This document shows, piece after piece, positions 12,472 through 22,069 of a stretch of DNA of 64,000 nt. The DNA is from Mesostigma viride (Eukaryota; Streptophyta; Mesostigmatophyceae; Mesostigmatales; Mesostigmataceae). Under the pieces are notes generated by a model that searched no databases, was not told the origin of the DNA, and saw only the letters and a list, made by a program, of their open reading frames with translations. Each line of letters starts with the position of its first letter. The first letter of the stretch is position 1. The position numbers and the translations under genes are program-made. The DNA lies in assembly GCA_009746045.1 (NCBI GenBank), contig RPFO01000645.1:1319193-1383192 (forward strand), in the 5' to 3' direction.

Positions 12472-13183
12472 TTTCATGACCGTTACCTGCTGCACTTGTT
12501 TTCAGTAAACACAGGGCTGGGGCATGACGATACAGTCATAATTTTGAATATCGTGAGCTTAGAAAGTGATTGAATAGGATTGCTGCTGTAGTCCGTGCGC
12601 TGGTTGTCTCCTTGGTAGTCCGTGACATGCCTTTGTGCAAGGCGCGCAAATTTGAGTTTGTGCGGTGGGTGTAGATCTTAGTGCATGTGGAATGGAGTGT
12701 GTAGGAACGTTTTACAGACTGGCAGCCGTTCGCGCGTGGGCCCCGGATGCATGGCAATCAGAGTTTTGTCCAAATAGTACTATACTAACTTAGACAACTA
12801 TCTATTCCTGGGCGCATGGCGATATGTCTCACTTAACATTATATATCGGGGGGGGGGGGGGGGGGGGGGGGCATGTTTTGGGGGACAATCACGACTTAGG
12901 CCTCTCCCGGAGCCTGAGGGGTTTTAGGGGCATACCCAGGGTTCACCCACAACCCCCCCATCAGTCAGTGCCTAGAGGTGGGTGGGTTTGGCTGGTGGAT
13001 GGCTGGCCAGCTGAAAGGTGGATGCATGGGTAATTGGCTGGCCGAGTAGCGTGGGTAAATGGCTGGCCGAGTAGCAGCTGTTGGAGAGGACGTGGGGTGG
13101 GTGCGGGGTGGGGTGGTGGGGAGGGGTCAGTGGGTGGGTGTGGGGGGGGGGGGGGGGGGGGGGGGGCGCGGGTTAATACAACT
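12472..13183. other. Intergenic stretch with two long poly-G runs and a repeat remnant
   Basis: No gene. It contains G24 at 12848-12871 and G25 at 13142-13166. GCGCTGGTTGTCTCCTTG near 12598 also occurs near 19334 (slightly altered) and 19797. The stretch 12899-12945 (CCTCTCCCGGAGCCTGAGGGG) is repeated inverted around 19885-19910. These are ends of an unnamed dispersed repeat. Confidence 0.6.
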
Positions 13184-13234
13184 ATTAATTAATTAGGAAC
13201 ATAACTCTTAATTAATTAATTAATTAATTAATTA
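13184..13234. repeat. Double TAAT-repeat tail of the ORF1 element
   Basis: Two ATTAATTA tracts (13184-13195 and 13208-13234) flank a 12-nt copy of the element terminus, GGAACATAACTC (13196-13207). The same terminus starts the full element at 13235. It looks like the 3' tail of a minus-strand retroelement with an extra terminal fragment inside it. Confidence 0.75.
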
Positions 13235-15235
13235 GGAACATAACTCCGTTGGGAGTATATGTAGCACATAGCCCAGAGAAGGGGCATATGGCCTATCATA
13301 CATTCTTAGCTACTTCCTGCAAGGGTGGGAATGTAAAGGACCCTTGCTCTAGGTGCACCAGGGCACTTGCAGCCCCATGATCTTCAAGCTATGCCCAGCA
13401 AAGGGGGAGCCTGTCATGGGGGGGAAGATCAGCATAGCTATACAAAAAAGCTAGGGCATGGCGGCTCAGCAGAGAGTTACTCCCTGCATGGGCACAACAT
13501 AACTAAATAAAGCTAGGCATCATCTGGAGGGTGGCTCATCATAGGCACACATGTACATGATTAAATAAGGCGCGTGGCTTAGCTGGGATAGTGCCTCTAG
13601 GAGGCGTACATGTACATGGCCACGGTCTATCTATTCTACACTACTACTGCTGTGTTCCCCTAGACTGGGGCATCTGGAGTCGCTGGGGCCGCGGGGGTCG
13701 CCTGCCAGGGCTTGTGGCCGACGTACATGGCCGCCCCCTTCCAGTACACCGGCTGCCCCGCCTTGGTCTGCCGGAGCTGGAGCATAGCTCCCGTCGCCGT
13801 TGTTGCTGCGCCAGGGTCAAGTCGTCATCAAGGGTGAAGAGAGTCTTCTCGAGCCGCTTGCGGCGTCTGAGAAAAGAAATCTTGTCCGCCGGGGTCTTAA
13901 AGGTGAGAAGGAGCGGGGGCGCCCCTGCCTTACCCCGCGCGCGGGGAAGGCGGTGGGCGACCAGCTCGATCTCACCAGTAAGGCCCATGCGACCACTTGG
14001 ATTTCTCTCTCAAAAGCACGCGCAAGCTTCTCGGAATTCTCACCTTCCTCCATGGTGAAGTTCTTGACAATGACGTTGAGGCTGCGCTTGGCGAGCTCGG
14101 CCTCCTCGCGGAGGTCAAGCGTCTGCCGTTGGAGCTGGGCTGCGACGGCGGAGGTGGTGGAGGTGGTATGTTGCTTAATTAAGCATGTCCGCCCAGGTGG
14201 TGATGGGAGGAGCATCGCCGGCCAGGCCAGCCGGGGCTGGCTTGGCGGCAATGTCCTTCACCGCCTGGGCGGTGAGGCCTGCGGTGTTCTGCAGAACCTC
14301 GATAGCGATGGCGTTGTCCTTAAGACGCTGGTCGATGTCGCGGAGCTGGGCGGTGATGGAGTCGGTGGAGGCGGAGGGGGAAGGGGGGGGGTGGAGGCGA
14401 TGAGGGCGGCGGTGGCGGTGGGGATGGCGGGGAGCTCAGCAGCCAGCGTGCGACCCACGGCTGCCACATCTGCAGCAATGGGCGTCGCGTGCTGTGAGAG
14501 GGCGGAGTTGTACTGTGGCGTGGAGGTGGTGGACGAAGGTGGATTCGGTAATGGGGGTGGGGTGAAGAAGGTAGCTCGGCCGAGCGCTTAGTGAGGGTAA
14601 AGAGAGCTGCGAGCTGAAGGCGGGGGCGAGACCAGCCGGCCAGGTTGGTCGACGAGTCTGATACGCGATGGGAAGTACCGGCCGTTGACCAGCTCCGTTG
14701 CGGAAAGACTGGGTGTTGAAATGGAGTTGCTGGCCAGCACAGGGCCAGCAGTGAGGCGTGTGACCCGTAAAACACGAGCTCCAGTATCTTGATGGGTGGC
14801 ATGTCGAAAAAGGCAGGCCCGTGTTGGCGTCGAAGGTGGTAAAGAGCCTATCAACGTCAAAATCACGCTCAGACCATGCAGCCAGGTTCGCCTGGGCGAC
14901 TGCGCTTTGGGTCAGGCGATGCAGAGGGCGAAGAAAGCCCGGGAGGGTTCGATGGGCGACCACCAGTGCTCGACTAGTGTCACCACTGCCTTCCGGCCCT
15001 GATGGCGAAGCTGCAGCCGGAGCTGCAGACGTATTTTCATTGCCGAGCGCAGCCGTCAGGCTGCGTTGCGTCGATGGGCGTTTGCTCATCGTATATTGCG
15101 TAATAGTGTCGGAAAATTATATCAGCATGTGCGTCTTAGAAAGGCGAAGCGATTGTGATATTCACGACTAAATTCGGTGCTCAAACGTGAAAGTTATTAG
15201 CTCCGCCGTCAGCCATGGCTACCTCGTGGCTGATT
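13235..15235 (-). mobile_element. ORF1-only LINE-derived element, copy 1
   Basis: In minus-strand sense the element has a 5' leader (about 15235-15090, ending at the ATG), an ORF1 (15089-13660), about 420 bp of 3' UTR, then a terminal stem-loop (reverse complement of 13243-13256) and the TAAT-type tail. No reverse transcriptase lies between ORF1 and the tail. The same order and 3' UTR occur in the copies at 17004 and 31047-35850. The adjacent sequence on the right is a plus-strand LINE ORF2 3' end. Confidence 0.8.
13660..15089 (-). pseudogene. ORF1 protein with LINE-1 ORF1p-like RRM, copy 1, frameshifted
   Basis: The N-terminus MSKRPSTQRSLTAALGNEN matches copy 3 at 35688. The middle is a heptad-like stretch (AQLQRQTLDLREEAELAKRS) likely to trimerise as a coiled coil. 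Then comes LNVIVKNFTMEEGENSEKLA and, after a frame change, GLTGEIELVAHRLPRARGK, PPLLLTFKTPADKISFL, LDDDLTLAQQQRRREL and VYWKGAAMYVGHKPW. The order of an N-VIV strand, a -HR-RGK- segment, LTFKT-DK, DDLT-QQ-RRREL and a final Y-KG---YV matches the RRM plus C-terminal domain of LINE-1 ORF1p, an RNA chaperone that coats element RNA. A TTAA insertion at 14175-14182 breaks the frame; removing four bases restores ADMLKQHT. Stop TAG is at 13660-13662. I assigned the RRM by motif order, not by a search. Confidence 0.7.
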
Positions 15236-15310
15236 TGACTTGTGACCTACTAGGGTCAACAAATCGCGGTCATACATAACTCTGTTGGGAGTATATGTAG
15301 CACATATCCC

Positions 15311-15545
15311 TTCTTTGGACTGCCATGCAGAACAAGACGCGGTGGCAGAAGATTGTCAAGGCTCACACGCCCGACCCTGTGGGCAAGCCCCCTCCCCCCA
15401 AGAGGAGGAGGCGTTTTGACGAGTAGGGCAGTTAGGATTTTTCTAGACTAGGTAGATTAGCGTTAGGATAGTTAGATTACGAGGCTCTGTCCTTTCCACC
15501 ACCCATCAAGGAATATACATCCCAACGGAGGCATGTTATAATTTA
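15311..15545 (+). mobile_element. LINE ORF2 3' end with 3' UTR, 5' truncated
   Basis: The plus strand reads LWTAMQNKTRWQKIVKA, then a Pro-rich stretch, KRRRRFDE and a TAG at 15424-15426. A 3' UTR with TTTTCTAGACTAGGTAGATTAG follows, then ATCCCAACGGAGGCATGTTAT at 15510-15531. The same peptide and UTR recur at 30870-31030. The last part of the 3' end resembles that of the ORF1-only elements. Only the C-terminus of the LINE protein is present. Confidence 0.7.
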
Positions 15546-16560
15546 TTTTTTTTTTAACATCCCTAAGAAAGGGCATATGGCATTATAATTTATATGGCTT
15601 GTACATAATACACTCTGTGCTACGTACTTCCTGCACTTGGGTAGGGTGTAAACTACACAAGCCTCTGGGTGCCGACAAAGTCAGTGCACACCTGCACCAC
15701 CATGATGTATATCAGAGCTCATAAGGCCTGCATGGCATGGAGTGGAAGATTATTATCAAGGAGACAACCAGCGCAGGCCAGAAATCGGGAGAATCCGGAC
15801 CATGGTGGTAGCTCGAGCCTGCCGTTATCTTGTCCGCGTGTTCGAGTCATTCAGGATGATGAAGATGAATGGTGATGGCAATGTGTAGCCTTGTGCATTG
15901 AAATTATGGCTGGCTTACGTGTAGAGCGACTAGATGACCTAGACGGTGGGGCCGGAAACAGCATGCTTGATCAGGGCGTGTGTTTTGAAGCCTATAACTG
16001 GCCGGGAGTGTCTAGTGGTGAGCACCATTGCTGCGATCGCTCGCCCACCATTTACGAGGAAAGACCCGCAAATGGAAAACCACTGAAAAGGTCTATAGTG
16101 AGTCAGTCATTACGTTAGCCATGCCATGATTCCAAACGTCCAAGAACTGCACACGGTGCAAAGGCAAAAAGCCGGAGGACATGCTCACTTTCAAATGTGC
16201 GGCGGGAACCAAAAGCCCGCGTATGCCAGAAAACATCGTGTTGCTGCAGCGACGCGACGATGTGGACAACGAATCCAGTGCCAAGCTTGGAACGGCCGCG
16301 AAGGAGATCTGGCATCACAGGGTGCATGCAGATGTGCGGAGATACTACGCGATCCATGCAGCCGGTCCATGGCCTGTTTGTAGAGCTTGTGCCAAAGGGC
16401 AGCACCGAACAGATGTGGGTGACGTTGCAAAAAACACCGTACTTGACGGAGCATAATGTCTCGGTCATCGTCTTTGACCAACAAACGATGCAAGCTAGAG
16501 TTCAACAAGAGTCGTGATGAAATCGACACGATAAGAACAAAGACGGGAAAAACGATGTAA
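15546..16560. other. Retroelement 3' UTR fragment plus unassigned sequence
   Basis: 15560-15780 is a diverged minus-strand copy of the ORF1-element 3' UTR (AGAAAGGGCATATGG, a TACTTCCTGCA motif, CACCACCATGAT). From 15790 to 16560 I see nothing I can assign. Several overlapping frames of about 100 codons exist on both strands, but none resembles a known family. Confidence 0.45.
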
Positions 16561-16589
16561 CTGACTAAGAACAACACCATATTTTGCAG

Positions 16590-16830
16590 TGTGGGAAAGG
16601 AGCTAGACTGTGAATATCGGGGTAACGAATAAAAGGAATGTGCTTGTAATTAGGATCCTTGCGCTTATCATAGACAGCCGTACGCCAGCCCTTCTTGTTA
16701 TGGGTAATGTTTAGATCGAGGTAATTGCAATCAGTATCCTCCGACGTGAGCTTTAATGTGAGGGACGCTTGCGGGTAGATGCCAGGCAGACCAGCGGTGA
16801 TATACAAGAATACAAGGTGGAAGATTATTA
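16590..16830 (-). pseudogene. Reverse-transcriptase-like fragment, possibly Penelope-type
   Basis: A short minus-strand frame contains YPQASLTLKLTSED, NYLDLNITHNKKGW, AVYDKRKDPNYKHIPF and IRYPDIHS. A YLDL-I strand, then a TAVYDKR strand and a later P-x-x-HS is the kind of order seen after the catalytic region in Penelope-like and related reverse transcriptases. The catalytic motifs themselves are not in this stretch. I rely on remembered motif order, so the family assignment is tentative. Confidence 0.4.
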
Positions 16831-16984
16831 TGGCTAGGCATGCAGTGGCTAGGGTGCATGAAGTGAGACAACTATGGCGTCTCAGCAGAGAGCAGCTCTC
16901 TGCAAGGGCACCGAGCATGCAGAACTAAATAAAGCTAGGCATCATGCATCTGGGGTGTGGCTCATCATAGGCACACATGTACAT
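16800..16984 (-). mobile_element. ORF1-element 3' UTR fragment
   Basis: The stretch GCGTCTCAGCAGAGAGCAGC...AACTAAATAAAGCTAGGCATC...GGCACACATGTACAT matches 13470-13560 of copy 1 in the same orientation. It abuts the TTAA-repeat tail of copy 2. Confidence 0.65.
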
Positions 16985-17003
16985 TAATGAATTAATTAAT
17001 TAG

Positions 17004-18965
17004 ACTCGTGCTCCCATTGGGGAGTCACGGAGCATTAACCCCGGCCGATGGATGGATGGATGCATGGGTGCAAACAGTCCTACTACCGGTCTAATCTATC
17101 TGCAACAGCTATCTACAAATATCTATCAACATCAACTCTACCCTATAGGGGACCACCGACATGTACATGGCTAAATTAACAATGCTAAGTCATCTGCTGG
17201 TACGTAGGGGGCCCATAATAGGCGTACATGCATGTACAAGGCCACGGTGGCTAGGCCTCCTGACTATTACACACTACTAAGTTGCTATATTCCCCTAAGC
17301 TGGGGTGTCGATGGAGGTGCTTGGGCCGCGGGGGTCGCTTGCCAGGGCTTGTGGCCGACATAGATGGCCGGTCGCCCCCTTCCAGTACACCGGCTTTCCC
17401 GCCGCGGTCTGCCGGAGCTGGAGGTAGGTCGGCCATAGCTCCCGTCGCCGTTGTTGCTGCGCCAGGGTCAAGGACTTGTTCTTCCATGGTACGGTAGTGA
17501 GTCTTCTAGAGCCGCGCTTGCGGCGTCTGAGAAACGAAATCTTGTCCGCCGGGTTCTCGATCGATCAAAGATGAGCAGAAGCGAAGGCACCCCCGCCAAG
17601 GTTACCCCGCGAGCGGGGAGCTTAGGCGGTGAGCCTCCAGCTTGATCTCACCACTGAGGCCCACGTACGTGGTCAAGGATTGTGCTCTCAAACGACTGGG
17701 CAAGCTTCGAGGAGTTCTCACCTTCCACCATGTCGAATCAGTTCTTGACGATGACGTTAAGGCCGCATTTGGCGAGCTCGGCCTCCTCGCGGAGGTCGAG
17801 CATCTGCTGCTGGAGCTGTGCTGCGGCGGCAGAGGTGGTGGAGGTGGTGTGTAGCTTAAGCATGTCCGCCCAGGTCTGGGTGGGAGCCAGGGCATCGCTA
17901 GCCGGGCCAGCGGGCGCTGGCTTGGCGGCAATTAATGTCCTTCACCGCCTGGGCGGTGAGGCCGGCCTGCGGTGTTTTGCAGGCACTCGATGGCGATGGC
18001 GTTGTCCTGGAGGCGCTTGTCGATGTCGCGGAGCTGGGCGGTAATGGAGTCGGTGGAGGCTGTGGGGGGGGTACCTAGGGGTGGAGGCGAGGAGGGTGGA
18101 GGTGGCGGTGAAGATGGCGGGGAGCTCAGCAGCCAGCGCGTGGCCCACAGCTGCCACATCTGCAGCGATCGAGGGGCGTCACGTGCTGTGATCGAGATGG
18201 CTTAAGTCTTGGAGGTGGAGGAGGAAGGTTGATTCGGTCAAGGGAGAGGGGTCCCAGAGCCTGGTCCTTGGCAGAGCGCTTAAGGATGGAAAAGAGAGCG
18301 GCGAGCTGAAGGCGAAGGCGGGACCAGCCAGGCAGGTGGTCAGGTCCGCGGTGGGAAAAAACAGGCCGTCAACTCTGGACATTGCGGAGGTGATAATGGT
18401 CGCGGAGGCGCTGGCACAGGGCAAGGAGCTAGTGAGGCGTACGACCCATAATAAAACACGAGCTCCAGTATCTTGATGGATGGCATATGTCGAAATAGCC
18501 GGGTCTGTCGACGTCAAAGGTGGAAAATAACCTGTCAACGTCAAAGTCGCGCTCAGACCAGCTAGGTTCGCCTGGGCGACTGCGCGCTTAAGCAATTGGG
18601 TTCAGACCAGGCGATGCAGAGGGCAAGGCGAGCCCGGAAGGGATCTGGTGGGCGACCACCAGTGCGCGACTAGTGTCACCGCTGCCTTCCGGACCTAGCT
18701 GAACAGGAGGGCGAAGCTGCAGCCGGAGCTGCAGACGTATCTTCAGGGCTTAACGCAGCCGCCAGGCCGGCTGCGTTGCGTAGAGCTAGGAGCGTTTGCT
18801 CGTCATATATTGCGTAATAATAGCAAGTCGGAAAATAATATCAGCGTGTGCGTCTTAGAAAGGCGAAGCGATTGTGATATTCACAGCCGATTTGGTGCCC
18901 AAACGTGAAAAGTATGAATATGAGCGCCGCCGTCAGCCATGGCTACCTCGATCGTGCATGGCTCG
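17004..18965 (-). mobile_element. ORF1-only LINE-derived element, copy 2
   Basis: Same layout as copy 1: 5' leader (18965-18807), ORF1 (18806 to about 17285), about 280 bp 3' UTR, then a terminal stem-loop and tail. Its last 40 bp are a variant terminus (reverse complement of 17004-17035: GTGCTCC-type with CTCCC-CAAT-GGGAG), matching 29717-29747 and 58700-58735, not the terminus of copies 1 and 3. Two interchangeable 3' termini thus occur on the same element body. Confidence 0.75.
17285..18806 (-). pseudogene. ORF1 protein, copy 2, heavily disrupted
   Basis: It aligns along its length with copies 1 and 3 but is broken many times, starting with an in-frame TAG six codons after the ATG (MTSKRS then stop). 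Readable pieces include AIYVGHKPWQATPAA near the end, GEIKLEAHRL in the RRM and the same coiled-coil segment. Many breaks are 4-bp insertions. One, ACGTACGT at 17663-17670, restores LDHVGLSGEIK if four bases are removed. TCGA, GGCC, CTAG, AGCT and TTAA-type insertions are listed in the findings. Confidence 0.7.
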
Positions 18966-18989
18966 TGGCTTTGACTGCATGCACTCGCG

Positions 18990-21969
18990 ATATATGGTGA
19001 TAATTGGGACCCAGCGCGGGCGATAGCTGCCCATGCCGCGATAATACAACTACGATCGAGTGCTCAAGACATTATTCCTGGACGCATGGCGATTGCCGTG
19101 GAAGGACTAGGGTATAGTTGTTTGAGAGGGAAGACACGAAGGCCGCGGGAGCCGCGTTGCTATCTGTAGGAAAACCTGCATGGAGGGAGACAGATGGTAA
19201 CAAACCTAAAAGGCTTATAGAAAAAAGAAAGGACACACAACCAAACAAAAACTAGGAATTGGAAAAAAAAGACAACCATGGTTATGGGTGGATGAGTGCT
19301 AGGGTGGTTGTGTAAATAGGTTCTGGCCTGCGCGCGCTGGTTGTCTCCTGGCTTGATAGGTGGATGGCCAGGTGGCTGGGTGATTGACGTGCTTTTGAGA
19401 TTTCAAATTTCGGTGACTTGTTGGATGCGTGAGTGAAACGTTTACATGGGTTGGAGGGCATGTAAGTAAGTAGGTTGTATTGCACCCACAGTGTTGCGCC
19501 CCGGCACCCTGCTACAGGTGGCGAGAGCGCTCTGTAGCCTGCTCACTTGATTGTGGCAGTGAGAGAAGCTCGGGCGCCCCCCTGGCTCCTTCACTTCTCA
19601 TTGTGTATATAGGGGTTAAAAGTTCCTTAACTCTGCATTGGCACCCACATGATGCATTCAATTGCTAATTAATGAATGAACTGATTAAGTAAGGCACAAA
19701 GAGAAGTGTGGTATACTGTTATGCGCTGGCCCAACCGCGACCTGTAATGGAGCACTTTTTGTTGACTAGGTGAGAAAACTATATTCCTTTTCTGGCCTGC
19801 GCTGGTTGTCTCCTTGATATTGTTGTCCAGACGCATGGCCGTGTTTCGGGGGTTATGGGTTAACTCTGGGAATGCCCCGAAAACCCCTCAGGCTCCGGGA
19901 GAGGCCTCTATATTCTCCCAAACCGGCGCCTCTGTGTGTGTTCCAAGCCTATCTATGGGCTCTGGAACATGGGGCAGCCTTACTGCATCCGCTATGAGTC
20001 AGCCATGCTTTGCCCATGCAGAGAGCCATTCTCTGCTGAGACGCCATCATGCCCACTTGAGCCAAATTGCCTAGCCATGATCATCTTCCACCCTGGCATG
20101 TCCGCAACTTTGCACAGCAGCTGGAATACATGGTGGTGCAGGTGCACCTCAATTGTGTGCACACCCCGAGTAGGTGGCAGTTTACACCAACCACCTGCAG
20201 GTTGTCGCATTGAATTAATGTACATATTGAAAACCATATGCCCCTTAATTCTCGAGGATATGTGTTCCATATCCTCCCCACGGAGGTATGTTCTTAATTA
20301 ATTATAATTAATTAATTATAACGGTGTTTCGACGTCGTAAGGACTAAAGAGTAGTAGTGTGCGAGGAAAGGCCGGCGTGAATGAAAGGCCACGGATGCCG
20401 CATGGCTGTTTGTAGGAGGACCTGCATGTCGATGAGGGACGCAGGCAAAGACCAAGGCCGGGGGTGACCATGTGGTAAATTGATGGATTGAAATGGAGAG
20501 CATGGTGAGGACAGCTACCGAGTATACGAGAAACACATAGTAACCATGCAGGCTGACGCATCACTGGGGAACTGAATTGGCTAGTGCCGTGGACGGAGTG
20601 TACAGTACTTACTGGCCGGCACATGACCGGCTGGCTCTGTGTGGCCGCTAGGCATCGGGTATGCATGATGCCTGCAGCGAAAGGTCTCCCAGTCACTAAA
20701 TATGCGTTGGGCGTTGGTTTTATACATGTGAGAGGTTGCTTTTCACAGGAACAGGGTTCAACAAGGGGCCATGACATTGTTGGCCCTCTTTAGTGATGCC
20801 CTGTTTGTTCAACCGCATCCCCGTGTTGCCCAGGTCATCCGATGGCCCAGGAAGATCTGGCCAAGCACTGTCGAGGCTCAGGGCCCTGCCACATATTCAT
20901 CTAGTTGATGCGTGCCAAGAGGGCCAGCAAATTCAAATCAACAATGCTTTCGGTGTTAAAGCCAGGAATACCGGGCAGCCTCTTGAGCATCATTTCGCCA
21001 TCTAGAGAGCAGTGAGCGGTGTAGCTGCCCCGAGTAGAAAAGATGCTCTGGCTATCGTGGCATTTGTGCCGAAGCTCTGGAGGCTCATTGACGATCCAAC
21101 TTCCGCCTTGACAATTGGGGGTACGAGTTTTGCTGAGTGTAGACGGAAATTACCAAGGGATTTGGCGCGTTTTCCCATCAAAGAACGCCACCGTGGGATC
21201 TGCAGGCAGCCCAGTAAGAGGAGTAGATCTTTGAGCCAAAGGTTTCACGCACAAAAGCTAACCTTCTCTGCATGGGGGAAACGGAAAACGATACGACACG
21301 CTATCACACATTTCGTTCTGCAGCCACGGCGGTCGTGATTACATCCATGCAAAGAAAACCATTCACAGCAGACGATTGTATGTTAACCGTGACGATCGAT
21401 TTTGCGACCAATCCAAGGGGGAGGGAGGCCGGCAGGGAGGGTGCAGTGGTGGCTCTGTCACTCGCACCGCTTTGGCCAAAATGCCACTGTCGGTAGCTCC
21501 GTCTGTTTCAGCTATGGAGGTAAGTACGTACTTTCTGTACCGAGCACATGTGCACTCATGCAGAGTGCATTGTACTTCCCGTAACACCGAAGGATGGGAA
21601 CTCATGGCCTCACACAGTCATCAGAGTCTCAGTCAGTCTTAACTCTTAGGTACCCAGCCAGAATTCTGAGTGTCACACTTGCTGACCATCTTCATTCTGG
21701 GATAATTTACTGCGATATTCGGGTAAAAGTGGGTCTATATTACCAGATAATCATTGTAGATCAGAGATGAGCACTTGACCAGAGATGTAAAAGTAATGGG
21801 AAATGTCGAATGAGGATCAGCAGATATTATACTGCGATATTCGTATTCTGACGGAAAGCTGTGCCGGGCCTTGTGCCAGACTACCAATTGGCGAATCCTG
21901 CGGCTCGCAAGTGCCAGACTACCTGCGAACGATGTGACGGTCCGAGATATTTCTGAAAATCTGTGCCCC
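18990..21969. other. Intergenic region of dispersed repeats, no gene recognised
   Basis: 19000-19100 and 19330-19480 share short blocks with 12570-12840. 19885-19925 is an inverted match to 12899-12945. 20000-20318 is an eroded plus-strand ORF1-element 3' end (AGAGAGCCATTCTCTGCTGAGACGCC, CCATGATCATCTTCCA, then GGATATGTGTTCCAT and CCTCCCCACGGAGG at 20262-20288), closing with a TTAATTA tail. From 20320 to 21970 several frames of 70-110 codons exist but none is recognisable. Confidence 0.5.
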
Positions 21970-22069
21970 ACAAATGCGGTCTCTAGAAAGGAGCGTCAAC
22001 AAACCCGTGGTCCCATGCTCCCGCGGAATTCAGCGCCACGTGCGGACGCACCTAGCAATTCGGCTATGG

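Noticed and set aside
13591-14591. Plus-strand frames of 155 and 263 codons
   Set aside because: Antisense shadows of the ORF1 pseudogene; the motifs are on the minus strand.
16093-16580. Overlapping frames of 85-129 codons on both strands
   Set aside because: No consistent reading frame, no motif, and none continues into the reverse-transcriptase-like fragment.
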